Positions 8,833-18,143 of a stretch of 44,023 bases of DNA are shown here, one piece after another. The notes beneath the pieces were generated by a model. It did no database searches and had not been told where the DNA came from. It saw nothing but the letters and a program-made list of their open reading frames with translations. The position numbers and the translations under genes are program-made. Location of the stretch: positions 1 to 44,023 of the forward strand of contig CANHKG010000011.1 of assembly GCA_947460455.1 (NCBI GenBank), given 5' to 3'. The number at the start of each line of letters is the position of its first letter. Position 1 is the first letter of the stretch. Source of the DNA: Rhodospirillales bacterium (GTDB taxonomy: Bacteria > Pseudomonadota > Alphaproteobacteria > Acetobacterales > Acetobacteraceae).

Positions 8833-10100
8833 CCCACCCGCTCTGCCAGCGCCGCGGCCACGCGCTGCACCACGCCGCTCCAGTCCCCCGGCGCTGCCTG
8901 CCGGAACTGCCGCAATGTCGGGTACCACGGGCTGTCGTCTCGGTCGCGCAGCCAGCGCCAGCAGGAATCAAAGCGGTTCAGCATCCACACCGGCCGCCCC
9001 AGCGCCCCGGCCAGATGCACACAGGCGGTATCCACCGTGATCACCAGGTCCAGCGCCTGCATCAACGCCGCGGTATCGGCGAAATCGCCCAGCTCCGCCG
9101 TCCAATCATGCAGCATCATCCCGGCCGCCTGCCGCGCGGCCTCTCCTGTCTGCAGGGAAACGAAGCTCACCCCGCGCACCCCGCCCAGCGGCGCCAGCGC
9201 CGCAAGCGCCACCGACCGCCGCCGGTCCACCCGATGCGCCGCCCGGTCCTGTGGCCGCGGATCGCCGGCCCAGGCCAGCCCCACTTTCAGCCCCGGCAAC
9301 CCGGCCAGCCGCGCCCGCCAGCCTGCCACGGCGTCGGCATCGGCCGCGAGGTAAGGCACCTCCGCCGGGATCGTGGCCGGCACCGTCCCGAACGCCCAGG
9401 GCAGGTGCAGCAGCGGCACCGCCACGTCATGCGCCGGCACCGTCTCGCCCTGGCCCAGCACCGCCGGCTGGCCGGGCAGCGAGGCGGCCAACCGCTTCAG
9501 CGCCGGCTGCACCTCCACCATCACCTCCGCGGCGATCGCCTGCACCGGCCGCACGTAGCGCAGGAACTGCAGCGAATCGCCGAACCCCTGCTCCGCGAAC
9601 AGCAGCACCCGCCGCCCGCGCCACGCAGCGGGGTCGGGCCGCACCAGCGGATCGGCCGGCTGGCGCCATTCCTCCGCCATGCCCTTCCACCGCCAGGCAT
9701 AATGCGGCCAGCCTTCCTCGAACCGCCCATTGGCCAGCAGCGTCGATGCCAGGCGAACACGGCGGTTGAGATTGTCGGGCTCCTCCGCCAGCCGCGCCTG
9801 CAGCGCCGGCACCGCCCCGGCCATGGCGCCCTGCCCATGCACCGCGCCCAGCGCGCGATCCAGCCAAGCCAGCGCCGTGGCATCCCCCGGCGCCAGCGCC
9901 GCGGCATGTTCCAGCAGCGGCAGCGCCTCTCCCAGCCGTCCGGCAACCAGCAGCGCCATGCCCAGGCGCAACGCCAGCCCGGGGTTATCGGGATGCTGCG
10001 CCTGCAGCGCGCCGAACAGCACGATCGCCTCGTCCCGCCGCCCCAGCGCCCACAGCCGCGCCGCCTCCTCGGCCGTGCCCGGCCGCGGCTCAGGCACCAC
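8829..10100 (-). CDS. TPR-containing glycosyltransferase-like protein, paralogue D
   Basis: The shortest paralogue (423 residues). About 110 residues of TPR-like helices (RRDEAIVLFGALQAQHPDNP, RLGEALPLLEHAAALAPGD) precede the shared C-terminal transferase domain (RGRRVLLFAEQGFGDSLQFL, GLKVGLAWAGDPR, VITVDTACVHLAGALG, SPWYPTLRQFRQ). It starts 11 bases inside the end of paralogue C and runs into paralogue E by a GTGA overlap, so translation is probably coupled. The role is inferred only from the domain: sugar transfer to an unknown cell-surface or protein acceptor. Confidence 0.83.
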   Translation of the reverse strand: MVPEPRPGTAEEAARLWALGRRDEAIVLFGALQAQHPDNPGLALRLGMALLVAGRLGEALPLLEHAAALAPGDATALAWLDRALGAVHGQGAMAGAVPALQARLAEEPDNLNRRVRLASTLLANGRFEEGWPHYAWRWKGMAEEWRQPADPLVRPDPAAWRGRRVLLFAEQGFGDSLQFLRYVRPVQAIAAEVMVEVQPALKRLAASLPGQPAVLGQGETVPAHDVAVPLLHLPWAFGTVPATIPAEVPYLAADADAVAGWRARLAGLPGLKVGLAWAGDPRPQDRAAHRVDRRRSVALAALAPLGGVRGVSFVSLQTGEAARQAAGMMLHDWTAELGDFADTAALMQALDLVITVDTACVHLAGALGRPVWMLNRFDSCWRWLRDRDDSPWYPTLRQFRQAAPGDWSGVVQRVAAALAERVG

Positions 10101-12465
10101 GGCCCACCCGCTCGCGCAACGCCACCGCCACGCGTTCGATCACCTCGTCCCACGCCCCGGGCCGTACCTGCCGGAACTGCCGCAGCGTCGGGTACCAGGG
10201 GCTGTCGTCACGATCGAGCAGCCAGCGGAAATCGGTGTCGAACCGGTTCAGCAGCCACACCGGCCGCGCCAGCGCCCCGGCCAGGTGCGCCGGCGCCGTG
10301 TCCACGGCAATAACCAGGTCCAGCGCCGTCATCAGCGCCGCCGTGTCGGTGAAATCCGCCAGCTCCTCGGTCCAGTCGTGCAGCACCATCCCCGTCGGCG
10401 GATCAGCCGCCTGCGCCGCAGGCACGCCCTTCTGCAGCGAAACGAACACCACCCCGGGAACCTTCGCCAGCGGCGCAAGGTCCTTCAGCTTCACCGAGCG
10501 GCGCGCATCCATCGAGGCCTGCTCCGGCTGGTCAGGCCGGGGTTCCCCAGCCCAAACCAGCCCGACCTTGAGCCCCGGGAGCCCGGCCAGCCGCCGCCGG
10601 AATCCCGCAGCGCGGGTAAGGTCCCCGCGCAGGTAGGGCACGGCGGATGGGATCGTCTCCAGCGTGGTCCCGAAGGCCCAAGGCAGTTGCAGCAGCGGCA
10701 CGGCCACATCGAACGGCGGCATCAGGTCCTCGCGGGCATACACCCCGGCCAGGTCCGGTATCGTCTCGGCCAGGCGCTTCAGCGGCCGGTGCACCTCCAG
10801 CAGCACCCGTGCCCCGGTGGCTGCCACGATGCGCGCATAGCGCAGGAACTGGATCGTGTCGCCCAAGGCCTGTTCGGCATACAGCAGCACCGTGCGGCCT
10901 TTCCATGCCGCGGGATCGGGCCGCTGCAGCGGATCATGCGGTGCCCGCGCCGACTGCATCACCGGATTGGCGCGCCACCGCCATGCGTAGCCGGCCCATC
11001 CCTCCTCCAACTGGCCCATCGCCAGCCGGGCCAGGCCGAGGCCGAACTGCGCCCCCGTATTGTCGGGCGCGGTGTCCAGCACGGCCTGGTAGGCCGCCTT
11101 TGCCTCCTCCATCCGGCACAGCGAATGCAGCGCCAGGGCCAGACCCAGCCGCGCCCAGATCGGCTGCACCGTGGGGTCCAGGGCCTGCACCCGCCGGATC
11201 AGCCCCAGCGCTTCCTCGCTCGGCCCCACGCCGTGCAGGGCACCGGCCAAGCCAAGCATTGCCATAGGCTGGTCCGGGTCCAACGAAAGCGCGGTGCGGA
11301 AGCTGCGCTGCGCCTCCTGCATCTGGCCGCGCTGGAACAGCTCGAAGCCGAGCCGCACATGCAGCTCGGCATTCCGCGGCGCAAGCTTCAGCGCCCCGCG
11401 CAGTGCTGCCGGCGCCGTGTCGTCGCTCTTCTGTTGCAGAAGCTCGGCCAGCGCCGCAGCCGCCTCCGCATGGTTGGGCCGCAGCGCCAGCACGCGCCGC
11501 AGCGCCGCCACCGCCGCATCGCGCACCAGAAGCGTCCAGTCTGCCGCCACCGCCGTCGTCGGCACGGCCAGTTGCGTCGTTGTCAGCACCCGCGCAATCG
11601 CCATGGGCCAGACCGGGTCGCCCGCCGCGCCACCCAGGCCCTCGATCGGCCTTGCCAGGCGCTGAAACAACGGATCGGCCACGCCGCTGGCTGCGTCTTC
11701 CCCCTGGTCCAGCAGGGTTTGCGCCAACGCATCGTCCGGTTGCAGTGCCAGTGCGCGCCGAAACCAGCTCCGCGCCGCGGTCTCGGCGCCCAGCGCGCGC
11801 AGGATCTGCCCCATGTCGCGCGCCGGCCCGGCCACGTCCGGCACAAGCAATGCAACGCGCATCTGCACCAGCAGGGCCTCCAGCAGCCGATCCTGCGTCG
11901 CCAACGCGCGGCGCAGCTGCCGCAGCGTGGTCAGGTCGTCCGGCGCCGTTGCCGCGTGCCGCACCTGCGCGGCAATCGCCGCGTCATGCTGCCCCTCCTG
12001 CCACAGCAATGCGGCAAGTCCCTGGTCCAGGGCATCGAGTATCTTGGCCCATTCAGCCGCCTTGCTGCGATCGGGCATCTTCAGGCTGGCGATGGCCGCA
12101 GCTGCCCGGTCCCGCGCCTCCCGGGCCACCTCGCCCTGCTTCGCCGCAATGCCCAGTCTGGCCAGGTCCAGCAGGATTGTCGGAGATTCCGTGCCGTTCA
12201 GCTCGCGATACAGCGTGCTGGCGCGCGCTTGCGCCGCCGCCGCCGCGCTGTGCTCCCCCCGCCCGGCCGCCACCGCCGCCACCGATTGCCAGTATTGGCA
12301 CAAGTGGCGCACCCCCGGGCCGATCTGCTCCAGCAGCCCGGCCGCCTCCTCGTGGCGGTCCTGCCGGATGGCCGTCATCACCTGCTCCAGCAACCCGGCA
12401 TCCGTGGCAGCACTGGTGGCCGCAGCGGCCCCACCCGCAGCCGGATCATCAGCCAAAGCGGGCAT
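10090..12465 (-). CDS. TPR-containing glycosyltransferase-like protein, paralogue C
   Basis: The longest paralogue (791 residues). Roughly 550 residues of TPR helices (EAQRSFRTALSLDPDQPMA, EAKAAYQAVLDTAPDNTGA) are followed by the shared transferase domain (KGRTVLLYAEQALGDTIQFL, GLKVGLVWAGEPR, VIAVDTAPAHLAGALARP, SPWYPTLRQFRQ). The start at 12465 (MPALADDP) lies 17 bases inside paralogue B. The frame stays open further upstream but only antiparallel to conserved coding sequence. TPRs usually bind protein partners, so the variable repeat number may set acceptor choice; this is inference. Confidence 0.83.
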   Translation of the reverse strand: MPALADDPAAGGAAAATSAATDAGLLEQVMTAIRQDRHEEAAGLLEQIGPGVRHLCQYWQSVAAVAAGRGEHSAAAAAQARASTLYRELNGTESPTILLDLARLGIAAKQGEVAREARDRAAAAIASLKMPDRSKAAEWAKILDALDQGLAALLWQEGQHDAAIAAQVRHAATAPDDLTTLRQLRRALATQDRLLEALLVQMRVALLVPDVAGPARDMGQILRALGAETAARSWFRRALALQPDDALAQTLLDQGEDAASGVADPLFQRLARPIEGLGGAAGDPVWPMAIARVLTTTQLAVPTTAVAADWTLLVRDAAVAALRRVLALRPNHAEAAAALAELLQQKSDDTAPAALRGALKLAPRNAELHVRLGFELFQRGQMQEAQRSFRTALSLDPDQPMAMLGLAGALHGVGPSEEALGLIRRVQALDPTVQPIWARLGLALALHSLCRMEEAKAAYQAVLDTAPDNTGAQFGLGLARLAMGQLEEGWAGYAWRWRANPVMQSARAPHDPLQRPDPAAWKGRTVLLYAEQALGDTIQFLRYARIVAATGARVLLEVHRPLKRLAETIPDLAGVYAREDLMPPFDVAVPLLQLPWAFGTTLETIPSAVPYLRGDLTRAAGFRRRLAGLPGLKVGLVWAGEPRPDQPEQASMDARRSVKLKDLAPLAKVPGVVFVSLQKGVPAAQAADPPTGMVLHDWTEELADFTDTAALMTALDLVIAVDTAPAHLAGALARPVWLLNRFDTDFRWLLDRDDSPWYPTLRQFRQVRPGAWDEVIERVAVALRERVGRGA

Positions 12466-14200
12466 CCAAGGCCTCCCCAACGCGCGCCAGAACACTCTCC
12501 CAGTCGCCACGCACCGGCTGCCGGAACAGGCGCGCGGTGGGATACCACGGGCTGTCCTGGCGGCCCAGCAGCCACCGCCAATCGGGATCGTACGGCAGCA
12601 GCAGCCAAACCGGCCGGCCCAACGCCCCCGCCAGGTGCGCGACCGAGGTATCAACGCTGATCACCAGGTCCATCAGCGTCGTCAGCGCGGCGGTATCGGC
12701 ATAGTCGCGAATCCCGTCATGCACGGTGGCCAGCGGCCCCACCGCCTCGCCCTCGCGCAGCCCGGGCGCCAGCACATGGAAGGCGACATCGCGACGCTGC
12801 AGCACCGCGGCGAAGCGCGCCATCGGGATGGACCGCTGCCGGTCGTTCACGAACGCCGTGTTCCCCCACCACGCCACCCCCACCCGCGGCCGCCCGTCGC
12901 CGTCCTGGGCCAGCCGGGCGTGCCAGGCCGCCATCCGCTGCGCCGGCGCGGCCAGGTAGGGGATCTGCGCCGGCACGGTGTCCAGCTCGGTTCCGAAGGC
13001 CAGCGGCAGGCTCAGCAGCGGAACCGTCACCGCCGCCGCCGGCACTGCGTCCACCTGCCCGACGATGGCAGACACGGCCGGCATCGCCTCCAGCAGCGGC
13101 ACAAGCGCAGAGCCCTCCGCCGCCACCACTTCCACGCGCGCGCCCCGCGCGGCCAGCATCGGCAGGTAGCGCACGAACTGGAAGCCATCCCCCGCGCCCT
13201 GCTCCAGCGCCACGCGCACAGTCTGCCCATGCAGTTGCTCCGGCACCTGCCAGGGCGTCGGCGGCGGCGTGCGCAAGGGTCCAAGAGCGCTCAGCGCATG
13301 CCGGCGCGCCTCGTAGTCGTGCCACCCTCCCGCAAGGTCGCCGTGCAGCAGCCGCAGCATGGCGCCATACAGCCGCGCCTCGTGCAGGCCAGGCTCCAGC
13401 GCCAGCGCGGCGGCGTAGCACGCCAGTGCCGACTCATAGGCGCTGGCGCGATGCAGCAAGGCGCCGCACCGCAGAATCAACGCCGCCGAGCCCGGCGCCT
13501 CGGCGCGCGCGCGAAGCACCAGCGCCACGGCCTCGGCCACAAACTCATTCCCCGGCGGCGTCTCCAGCCCGATCTCGATCAACACCTCCGCCAGGCCGAT
13601 CCGTGCCTCCGCCAGCGCCGGTGCCGGCGCCGCGGCATCGCGGGGCTGCGACGCCAGCAGTGCCACCGCCTGCTCCAGCGTGATCTTCGCCCCGTGGCGG
13701 TCTCCGGTCTGGCGCAGCGCCTGGCCCAGCGCCGCCACTGCCGAACCGTCCTGCGGCTGCAGCCCCACCAGCCGGCGCCATGTGGCGATCGCTGCGTCCC
13801 GCGCCCCGGTTTCCCACTGGGCCGCGGCGAGCGGGCGCAAGGCCGCCACCCACCCGGGCTGCGCGGCAACCGCCTCCTCCAGCAACGACACGATCTCCCG
13901 GTGGCGCCCCAGCAGGGCCAGCACCTGGGCCAAATCAAGCCGCACCTCCACGGAGCCCGGCATGGCCGCCAGCACCGCCGCCAACTCGTCCGCGGCCTCC
14001 GCCAGTGCACCCGCGGCAACGTGGCATGCCGCCAGAACATGGCGCGCCCCGGCAGACCCTGGCGCCAGTGCCAGCGCCGCCCGTGCCAATACTTCAGCCG
14101 TCGAAATCCGGCCCGCCGCATAGTCGGCCCGCGCCTGCGTCAACAGCGCCGCCAGCGTCGCGTCCGCCGCGTCCCCGCCCTGGCCCTGGGCCCCCGGCAT
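12449..14200 (-). CDS. TPR-containing glycosyltransferase-like protein, paralogue B
   Basis: 583 residues: TPR-like repeats up to about residue 330 (EVLARAALALAPGSAGARHV, SLLEEAVAAQPGWVAALRPL), then the shared transferase domain (GQTVRVALEQGAGDGFQFV, VGVAWWGN, VISVDTSVAHLAGALGRP, SPWYPTARLFRQP). It starts four bases after the stop of paralogue A and overlaps paralogue C. With A it forms a subgroup (TARLFRQP, VISVDT) distinct from D/E (TLRQFRQ or SLRIFRQ, VITVDTAC), which suggests at least two rounds of duplication. Confidence 0.83.
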   Translation of the reverse strand: MPGAQGQGGDAADATLAALLTQARADYAAGRISTAEVLARAALALAPGSAGARHVLAACHVAAGALAEAADELAAVLAAMPGSVEVRLDLAQVLALLGRHREIVSLLEEAVAAQPGWVAALRPLAAAQWETGARDAAIATWRRLVGLQPQDGSAVAALGQALRQTGDRHGAKITLEQAVALLASQPRDAAAPAPALAEARIGLAEVLIEIGLETPPGNEFVAEAVALVLRARAEAPGSAALILRCGALLHRASAYESALACYAAALALEPGLHEARLYGAMLRLLHGDLAGGWHDYEARRHALSALGPLRTPPPTPWQVPEQLHGQTVRVALEQGAGDGFQFVRYLPMLAARGARVEVVAAEGSALVPLLEAMPAVSAIVGQVDAVPAAAVTVPLLSLPLAFGTELDTVPAQIPYLAAPAQRMAAWHARLAQDGDGRPRVGVAWWGNTAFVNDRQRSIPMARFAAVLQRRDVAFHVLAPGLREGEAVGPLATVHDGIRDYADTAALTTLMDLVISVDTSVAHLAGALGRPVWLLLPYDPDWRWLLGRQDSPWYPTARLFRQPVRGDWESVLARVGEALDARFG

Positions 14201-14204
14201 CGCC

Positions 14205-16334
14205 TCAGCCGGCGCGCAAGGCCGCCAGAACCGCCCCGGTCACCGCGCCCCAGTCGCCAAAGGCGGGCTGCCGGAACAGCCGCGCGGTCGGGTACCAGGG
14301 ACTGTCGGTCCGGTCCTCCAGCCAACGCCAGTCGGCCGCAAACGGCAGCATCACCCAAAGCGGCCGTGCCAGCGCCCCGGCCAGGTGCGCCACCGCAGTA
14401 TCGACGGAGATCACAAGGTCCATCCGCTCCAGTACCGCCGCGGTATCGGCGAAGTCCTGCAGGTCGCGCCGCAGGTCCCGCACCCCGGGGTGGGAGGCCA
14501 CCACCGCATCGTCGCCGGCACGGATGTCGGTCTGCACCAGAAAGACCTCCAGCTCCGGCTCAGACAGCAGCGGCTGCAGCAGCGAAAGCGGCACGGAGCG
14601 AAGCATGTCCGTGGCATAGGCGGCATTGCCGGCCCAGCACAGCGCCACGCGCCGCCGCCCCGGCGTGGCCGGCCCCAGCCGCGCCGACCAGGCCGCGCGC
14701 CGGTCACCGGGTGCGGCAAGGTAGGGCACCCGCGCCGGAATCGTGTCCACCCTCGTGCCGAACACCAGCGGCAGGCTCATCATGGGGCAGACGAAATCGG
14801 CCTCTGGCACCGCCGCGCCCTGGGCCGACACGGCGGAAACGCCTGTCATGCCCTGCAGCAAGGGCACCAGCGGCGCCTGCGCTTCCACCAGCACGCTCGC
14901 GCCCTGGTCCGCCAGAAGGCGCGCATAGCGCACGAACTGCAGCGTGTCCCCCTGGCCCTGCTCGGCGGCCAGCAGCACGCGCTTGCCGGCCAGCGACCCT
15001 GCCAGCGCCAGCGGCGGCAGCCGCGTTCCCACCGGGTTGAAGGCCGCCAGGTCCGGGGTCTCCAGCCGCGCCTCGAACCCCGGCAGCCCGTCCGCGAAAT
15101 TGCCCTCGGCAAGCTGCATCATCGCAAGCGCCGCCCGCGCCACCGCATCGCCGGGTGCAAGCGTCAACGCCATCTCGTAGCGCTGCCGCGCCTCGTCCAT
15201 GCGGCCCTGGGCGAAGTGGATTCCCGCGATGGCGCGGATCACGTCCAGCGAGCCCGGCTCGACCGCCAGCGCCCGTTCGCCGGCCTCCGCCGCCTCGTCC
15301 AGCCGCCCCGCCCGCGCCAGGGCCCGTACCAGCCGCAGCCGCGGCCGCACCTCGCCAGGCGCGCGGGCCACCATCAGCCGCTCCAGGGCCGCCAGCTCGG
15401 CGGCATGCTCCGCGCCCGCCAGCCTGGGGGCCAGCAGCCCATAGGCCGGGGCCGGGTTCTCCAGTGTTTCCATCGCCTGCATCAACGCTGCGATCGCCGT
15501 GCCGGTCTCGCCGCGATTGAGCAGGATGAAACCCATCAGCAGCTGCGCTTCGCCGTGTCGCGGATTGGCCACCAGCGCCTGGCGCAGGTTTTCCTCCGCC
15601 TCCTCGGTGCGGCCCCGCTCCAGCAGCGTCACGGCCAGGTTCACCCGCGCCTCGACAAAGGCCGGCCGCAGCAGCAGCGCCACACGCAGGCTGCCGATCG
15701 CCTCGTCAGCCTTGCCCAGCATGCGCAGCACCACGCCCAGGTTCATGTGCAGGTCCGCCTCCGCGGGCTGCAGACCCAGCGCCTGCCGCAGGCTGGCCTC
15801 CGCCTCGTGGAACCGCTTCTGCCGAAGCCGCACCACGGCCAGCGCGGCATGCGCCGCCGCATCCTCGGGATCGAGCTGTACGGCCATGGCCATCTGCGTC
15901 GCCGCCCCGGCCAGATCTCCCTGGTCCATCAGCGCCTTGCCCAGTGCGCGGAGTGCCTGCGAATCCTGCGGCTGTAGCTCGGCATGCCGGCGCAGCAGCC
16001 CCAGCGCCTCGCCGGCGCGGTTCACCAGCTGCAGCATCCGGCCAAGATTGGTCACCGCGGCGCCGAACTCCGGCGCCCCCTTGACCGCCCGCTCCACCAG
16101 GGCCACGCCCTCCTCGCGGCGCCCCTGGGTGAAGCGCGCCACCCCCAGCAGATGCAGCGCATCCGGGTTTTCCGGCTCGCGCGTCAGCACCCGCTCCAGC
16201 ACTTCGATCGACTCACCCATGCGCCCAGCGCCCTGCAGATCCAGCGCCTCGCTCAGCTCCAGCGCCGTCAGCGGGTCGGCCGGCAGGCCGGCATCATCAG
16301 CATCGGGCGGCGGCGTGTCGGACGGGTCGGCCAT
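14205..16334 (-). CDS. TPR-containing glycosyltransferase-like protein, paralogue A
   Basis: The first of the array (709 residues). It has an acidic, Pro-rich start (MADPSDTPPPDADDAG), then well-formed TPR units from about residue 30 to 430 (SIEVLERVLTREPENPDALH, EAEASLRQALGLQPAEADLH, EAEENLRQALVANPRHGEAQ). The C-terminal transferase domain has GKRVLLAAEQGQGDTLQFV, VALCWAGNAAYATD, VISVDTAVAHLAGALARP and SPWYPTARLFRQP. There is no signal peptide or membrane span, so it is probably cytosolic. It starts 45 bases after the Fsr-like gene on the same strand and may share its transcript. Glycosyltransferase function is inferred from the fold. Confidence 0.85.
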   Translation of the reverse strand: MADPSDTPPPDADDAGLPADPLTALELSEALDLQGAGRMGESIEVLERVLTREPENPDALHLLGVARFTQGRREEGVALVERAVKGAPEFGAAVTNLGRMLQLVNRAGEALGLLRRHAELQPQDSQALRALGKALMDQGDLAGAATQMAMAVQLDPEDAAAHAALAVVRLRQKRFHEAEASLRQALGLQPAEADLHMNLGVVLRMLGKADEAIGSLRVALLLRPAFVEARVNLAVTLLERGRTEEAEENLRQALVANPRHGEAQLLMGFILLNRGETGTAIAALMQAMETLENPAPAYGLLAPRLAGAEHAAELAALERLMVARAPGEVRPRLRLVRALARAGRLDEAAEAGERALAVEPGSLDVIRAIAGIHFAQGRMDEARQRYEMALTLAPGDAVARAALAMMQLAEGNFADGLPGFEARLETPDLAAFNPVGTRLPPLALAGSLAGKRVLLAAEQGQGDTLQFVRYARLLADQGASVLVEAQAPLVPLLQGMTGVSAVSAQGAAVPEADFVCPMMSLPLVFGTRVDTIPARVPYLAAPGDRRAAWSARLGPATPGRRRVALCWAGNAAYATDMLRSVPLSLLQPLLSEPELEVFLVQTDIRAGDDAVVASHPGVRDLRRDLQDFADTAAVLERMDLVISVDTAVAHLAGALARPLWVMLPFAADWRWLEDRTDSPWYPTARLFRQPAFGDWGAVTGAVLAALRAG

Positions 16335-16379
16335 GAAATGCTCCGATCAAGATCAACAATCAGCCAGAAGGCGGCACGG

Positions 16380-17633
16380 TCACCGCCGCGCCACCCCGTG
16401 CTCCAGCCGCGGCAACAAGGCGATTAACAACCCGATCGCCGGAAGGAACGCAGACACCTGATACACGAATTCGATGCTCGTGGCGTCTGCCAAGCGGCCC
16501 ATCCCCGCCGCCCCCAGCCCACCCAGCCCGAAGGCGAAGCCGAAGAAGATCCCCGCCACCAGCCCCACCCGCCCGGGCAGCAGCTCCTGCGCATACACCA
16601 CGATGGCCGAAAAGGCAGACGACATCACCAGCCCGATCAGGATGGTCAGCACGATCGTCATCGGCAGGTTGGCATAGGGCAGCACCAGCGTGAACGGCAG
16701 CACCCCCAGGATCGAAACCCACATCACCGCCCGCGTGCCCAGCCGGTCCGCGATCGGCCCGCCCAGCAGCGTGCCCAGCGCATTGGCCGCCAGGTAAACG
16801 AACAGCAGCACCTGCGCGGCACTCATCGTCATGCCAAAGCGCTCGATCAGATAGAAGGTGTAGTAGCTGCCCAGGCTCGCCCCGTACACGCTCTTGCTGA
16901 ACATCAGCGCCAGCAGGATCGTGATGGCGAACGCGACCTTGCCCGGCGCCAGCGTCAGCCCCCCCGCCTTGGCCGCCGCCGCCCGCGCCCGCGCCGCCCG
17001 GTTGTTCGCCGCATACCAGCGCGACACCCAGGCCAGCACCAGCATCGCCAGCAGCGCCGCCGAGGCGAAATACGCCACCGACCACTGCCCGCGCGGCAAC
17101 ACGATCAGCGCCGCCAGCAACGGCCCGATCGCGCCCCCGGAATTGCCGCCCACCTGGAACAGCGATTGCGCGAACCCGTACCGCCCGCCAGAGGCCATGC
17201 GCGCCACCCGCGAGCTTTCGGGATGGAACACCGCCGAGCCCACCCCCACCAGCATCGCGGAGCCCACCAGCATCGCATAGCTGTGCGCCTGGGAGAGCAT
17301 CAGCAGCCCCACCAGCGTCGCCCCCATCCCGATCGGCAGGGACCACGGCATGGAACGCTTGTCGGTCACGAACCCCACCACCGGCTGCAGCATGGAGGCG
17401 GTCAGCTGGAACGCCAGCGCGATCAGCCCGATCTGCGTGTAGTTCAGGTCGAACTCGTCCTTCAGCAGCGGATACAGCGAAGGAATCAACGACTGCATCA
17501 TGTCGTTCAGCATGTGGCAGAAACTCAGCGCCACCAGCACCGGCATCGCCGTCGCGGCGGCCGAGGCAACAGGGGTCGCTGCGGCCGCGACGGGCGCAGG
17601 CGCTTCGGCAACGGCTTTCTGCATCAGGAGCAT
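16380..17633 (-). CDS. MFS transporter, fosmidomycin resistance (Fsr) family
   Basis: About 417 residues with 12 predicted hydrophobic segments. Family features are SFCHMLNDMMQSLIPSLYP in helix 1, QLTASMLQPVVGFVTDK, and VFHPESSRVAR between helices 4 and 5, all typical of Fsr-type drug/H+ antiporters. It probably exports a small anionic compound across the inner membrane; the substrate is unknown. The start is uncertain: ATG at 17633 and 17624 are both plausible and neither has a strong Shine-Dalgarno. The protein begins with a 30-residue Ala/Pro/Val-rich segment before helix 1. Confidence 0.85.
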   Translation of the reverse strand: MLLMQKAVAEAPAPVAAAATPVASAAATAMPVLVALSFCHMLNDMMQSLIPSLYPLLKDEFDLNYTQIGLIALAFQLTASMLQPVVGFVTDKRSMPWSLPIGMGATLVGLLMLSQAHSYAMLVGSAMLVGVGSAVFHPESSRVARMASGGRYGFAQSLFQVGGNSGGAIGPLLAALIVLPRGQWSVAYFASAALLAMLVLAWVSRWYAANNRAARARAAAAKAGGLTLAPGKVAFAITILLALMFSKSVYGASLGSYYTFYLIERFGMTMSAAQVLLFVYLAANALGTLLGGPIADRLGTRAVMWVSILGVLPFTLVLPYANLPMTIVLTILIGLVMSSAFSAIVVYAQELLPGRVGLVAGIFFGFAFGLGGLGAAGMGRLADATSIEFVYQVSAFLPAIGLLIALLPRLEHGVARR

Positions 17634-17714
17634 CCACGCTGGTATGACGTTGCCACTATGCCGCGACCGCACGCCCCCCAGCCACCCCGGCCAGGGCAGC
17701 CCAGCAATTCGCGG

Positions 17715-18095
17715 TTACCAGAGCCCGTGCCAGTTCCGCGTCCGGTGCGCCTCCTGCGCCGGCGTCAGCGCCCGCGGCCCGTCCGCCACCTCGGTATAGG
17801 CAGTGCCCAGGTCCTTCGGGTTCCGCCAGCAATCCACCACGCCCAGGCTGCGCGTGCACACCACCGGCTGCTCCGGCGGCTTCTCCTCCGGCGCGCAATA
17901 GCTCTTGCCCGCATCCAGCCGCACCAGCGAGCAATCCTTCCCCGCCACGGTCGAGATCACCGCATCCGGCAGCGTCCGCCCGATCAGCGGCACCGCCGCC
18001 ACGCTCACCGCGCCCACCGTCGCCGCCGTCTCCAGGCACCCACCCAGCACCAGCGGCAACACCAGCGCCATCACCCGGGTCACATGCTTCACCAT
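17715..18095 (-). CDS. Small lipoprotein of unknown function
   Basis: 126 residues. A type II signal peptide ends in the lipobox LVLGGC with the lipidated cysteine at position 20, so the mature protein is membrane-anchored in the envelope. The mature part has a hydrophobic stretch (TVGAVSVAAVPLIGRTLPDA) and four further cysteines (KDCS, SYCAP, VVCTR, VDCWR), which could form disulfides in the periplasm. I do not recognise a family. It lies between HMG-CoA lyase and the Fsr-like gene on the same strand. Confidence 0.75.
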   Translation of the reverse strand: MVKHVTRVMALVLPLVLGGCLETAATVGAVSVAAVPLIGRTLPDAVISTVAGKDCSLVRLDAGKSYCAPEEKPPEQPVVCTRSLGVVDCWRNPKDLGTAYTEVADGPRALTPAQEAHRTRNWHGLW

Positions 18096-18143
18096 CCCGC
18101 CAGCCTGAAGCAGCGGGATGAACGCCAGGTTGACGCCGCCGCC

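Noticed and set aside
7609..15977. Several long plus-strand frames (up to about 1000 codons) across 7.6-16 kb
   Set aside because: They mirror the five TPR-glycosyltransferase genes, are rich in Arg/Pro/His/Gln and have no recognisable domain.
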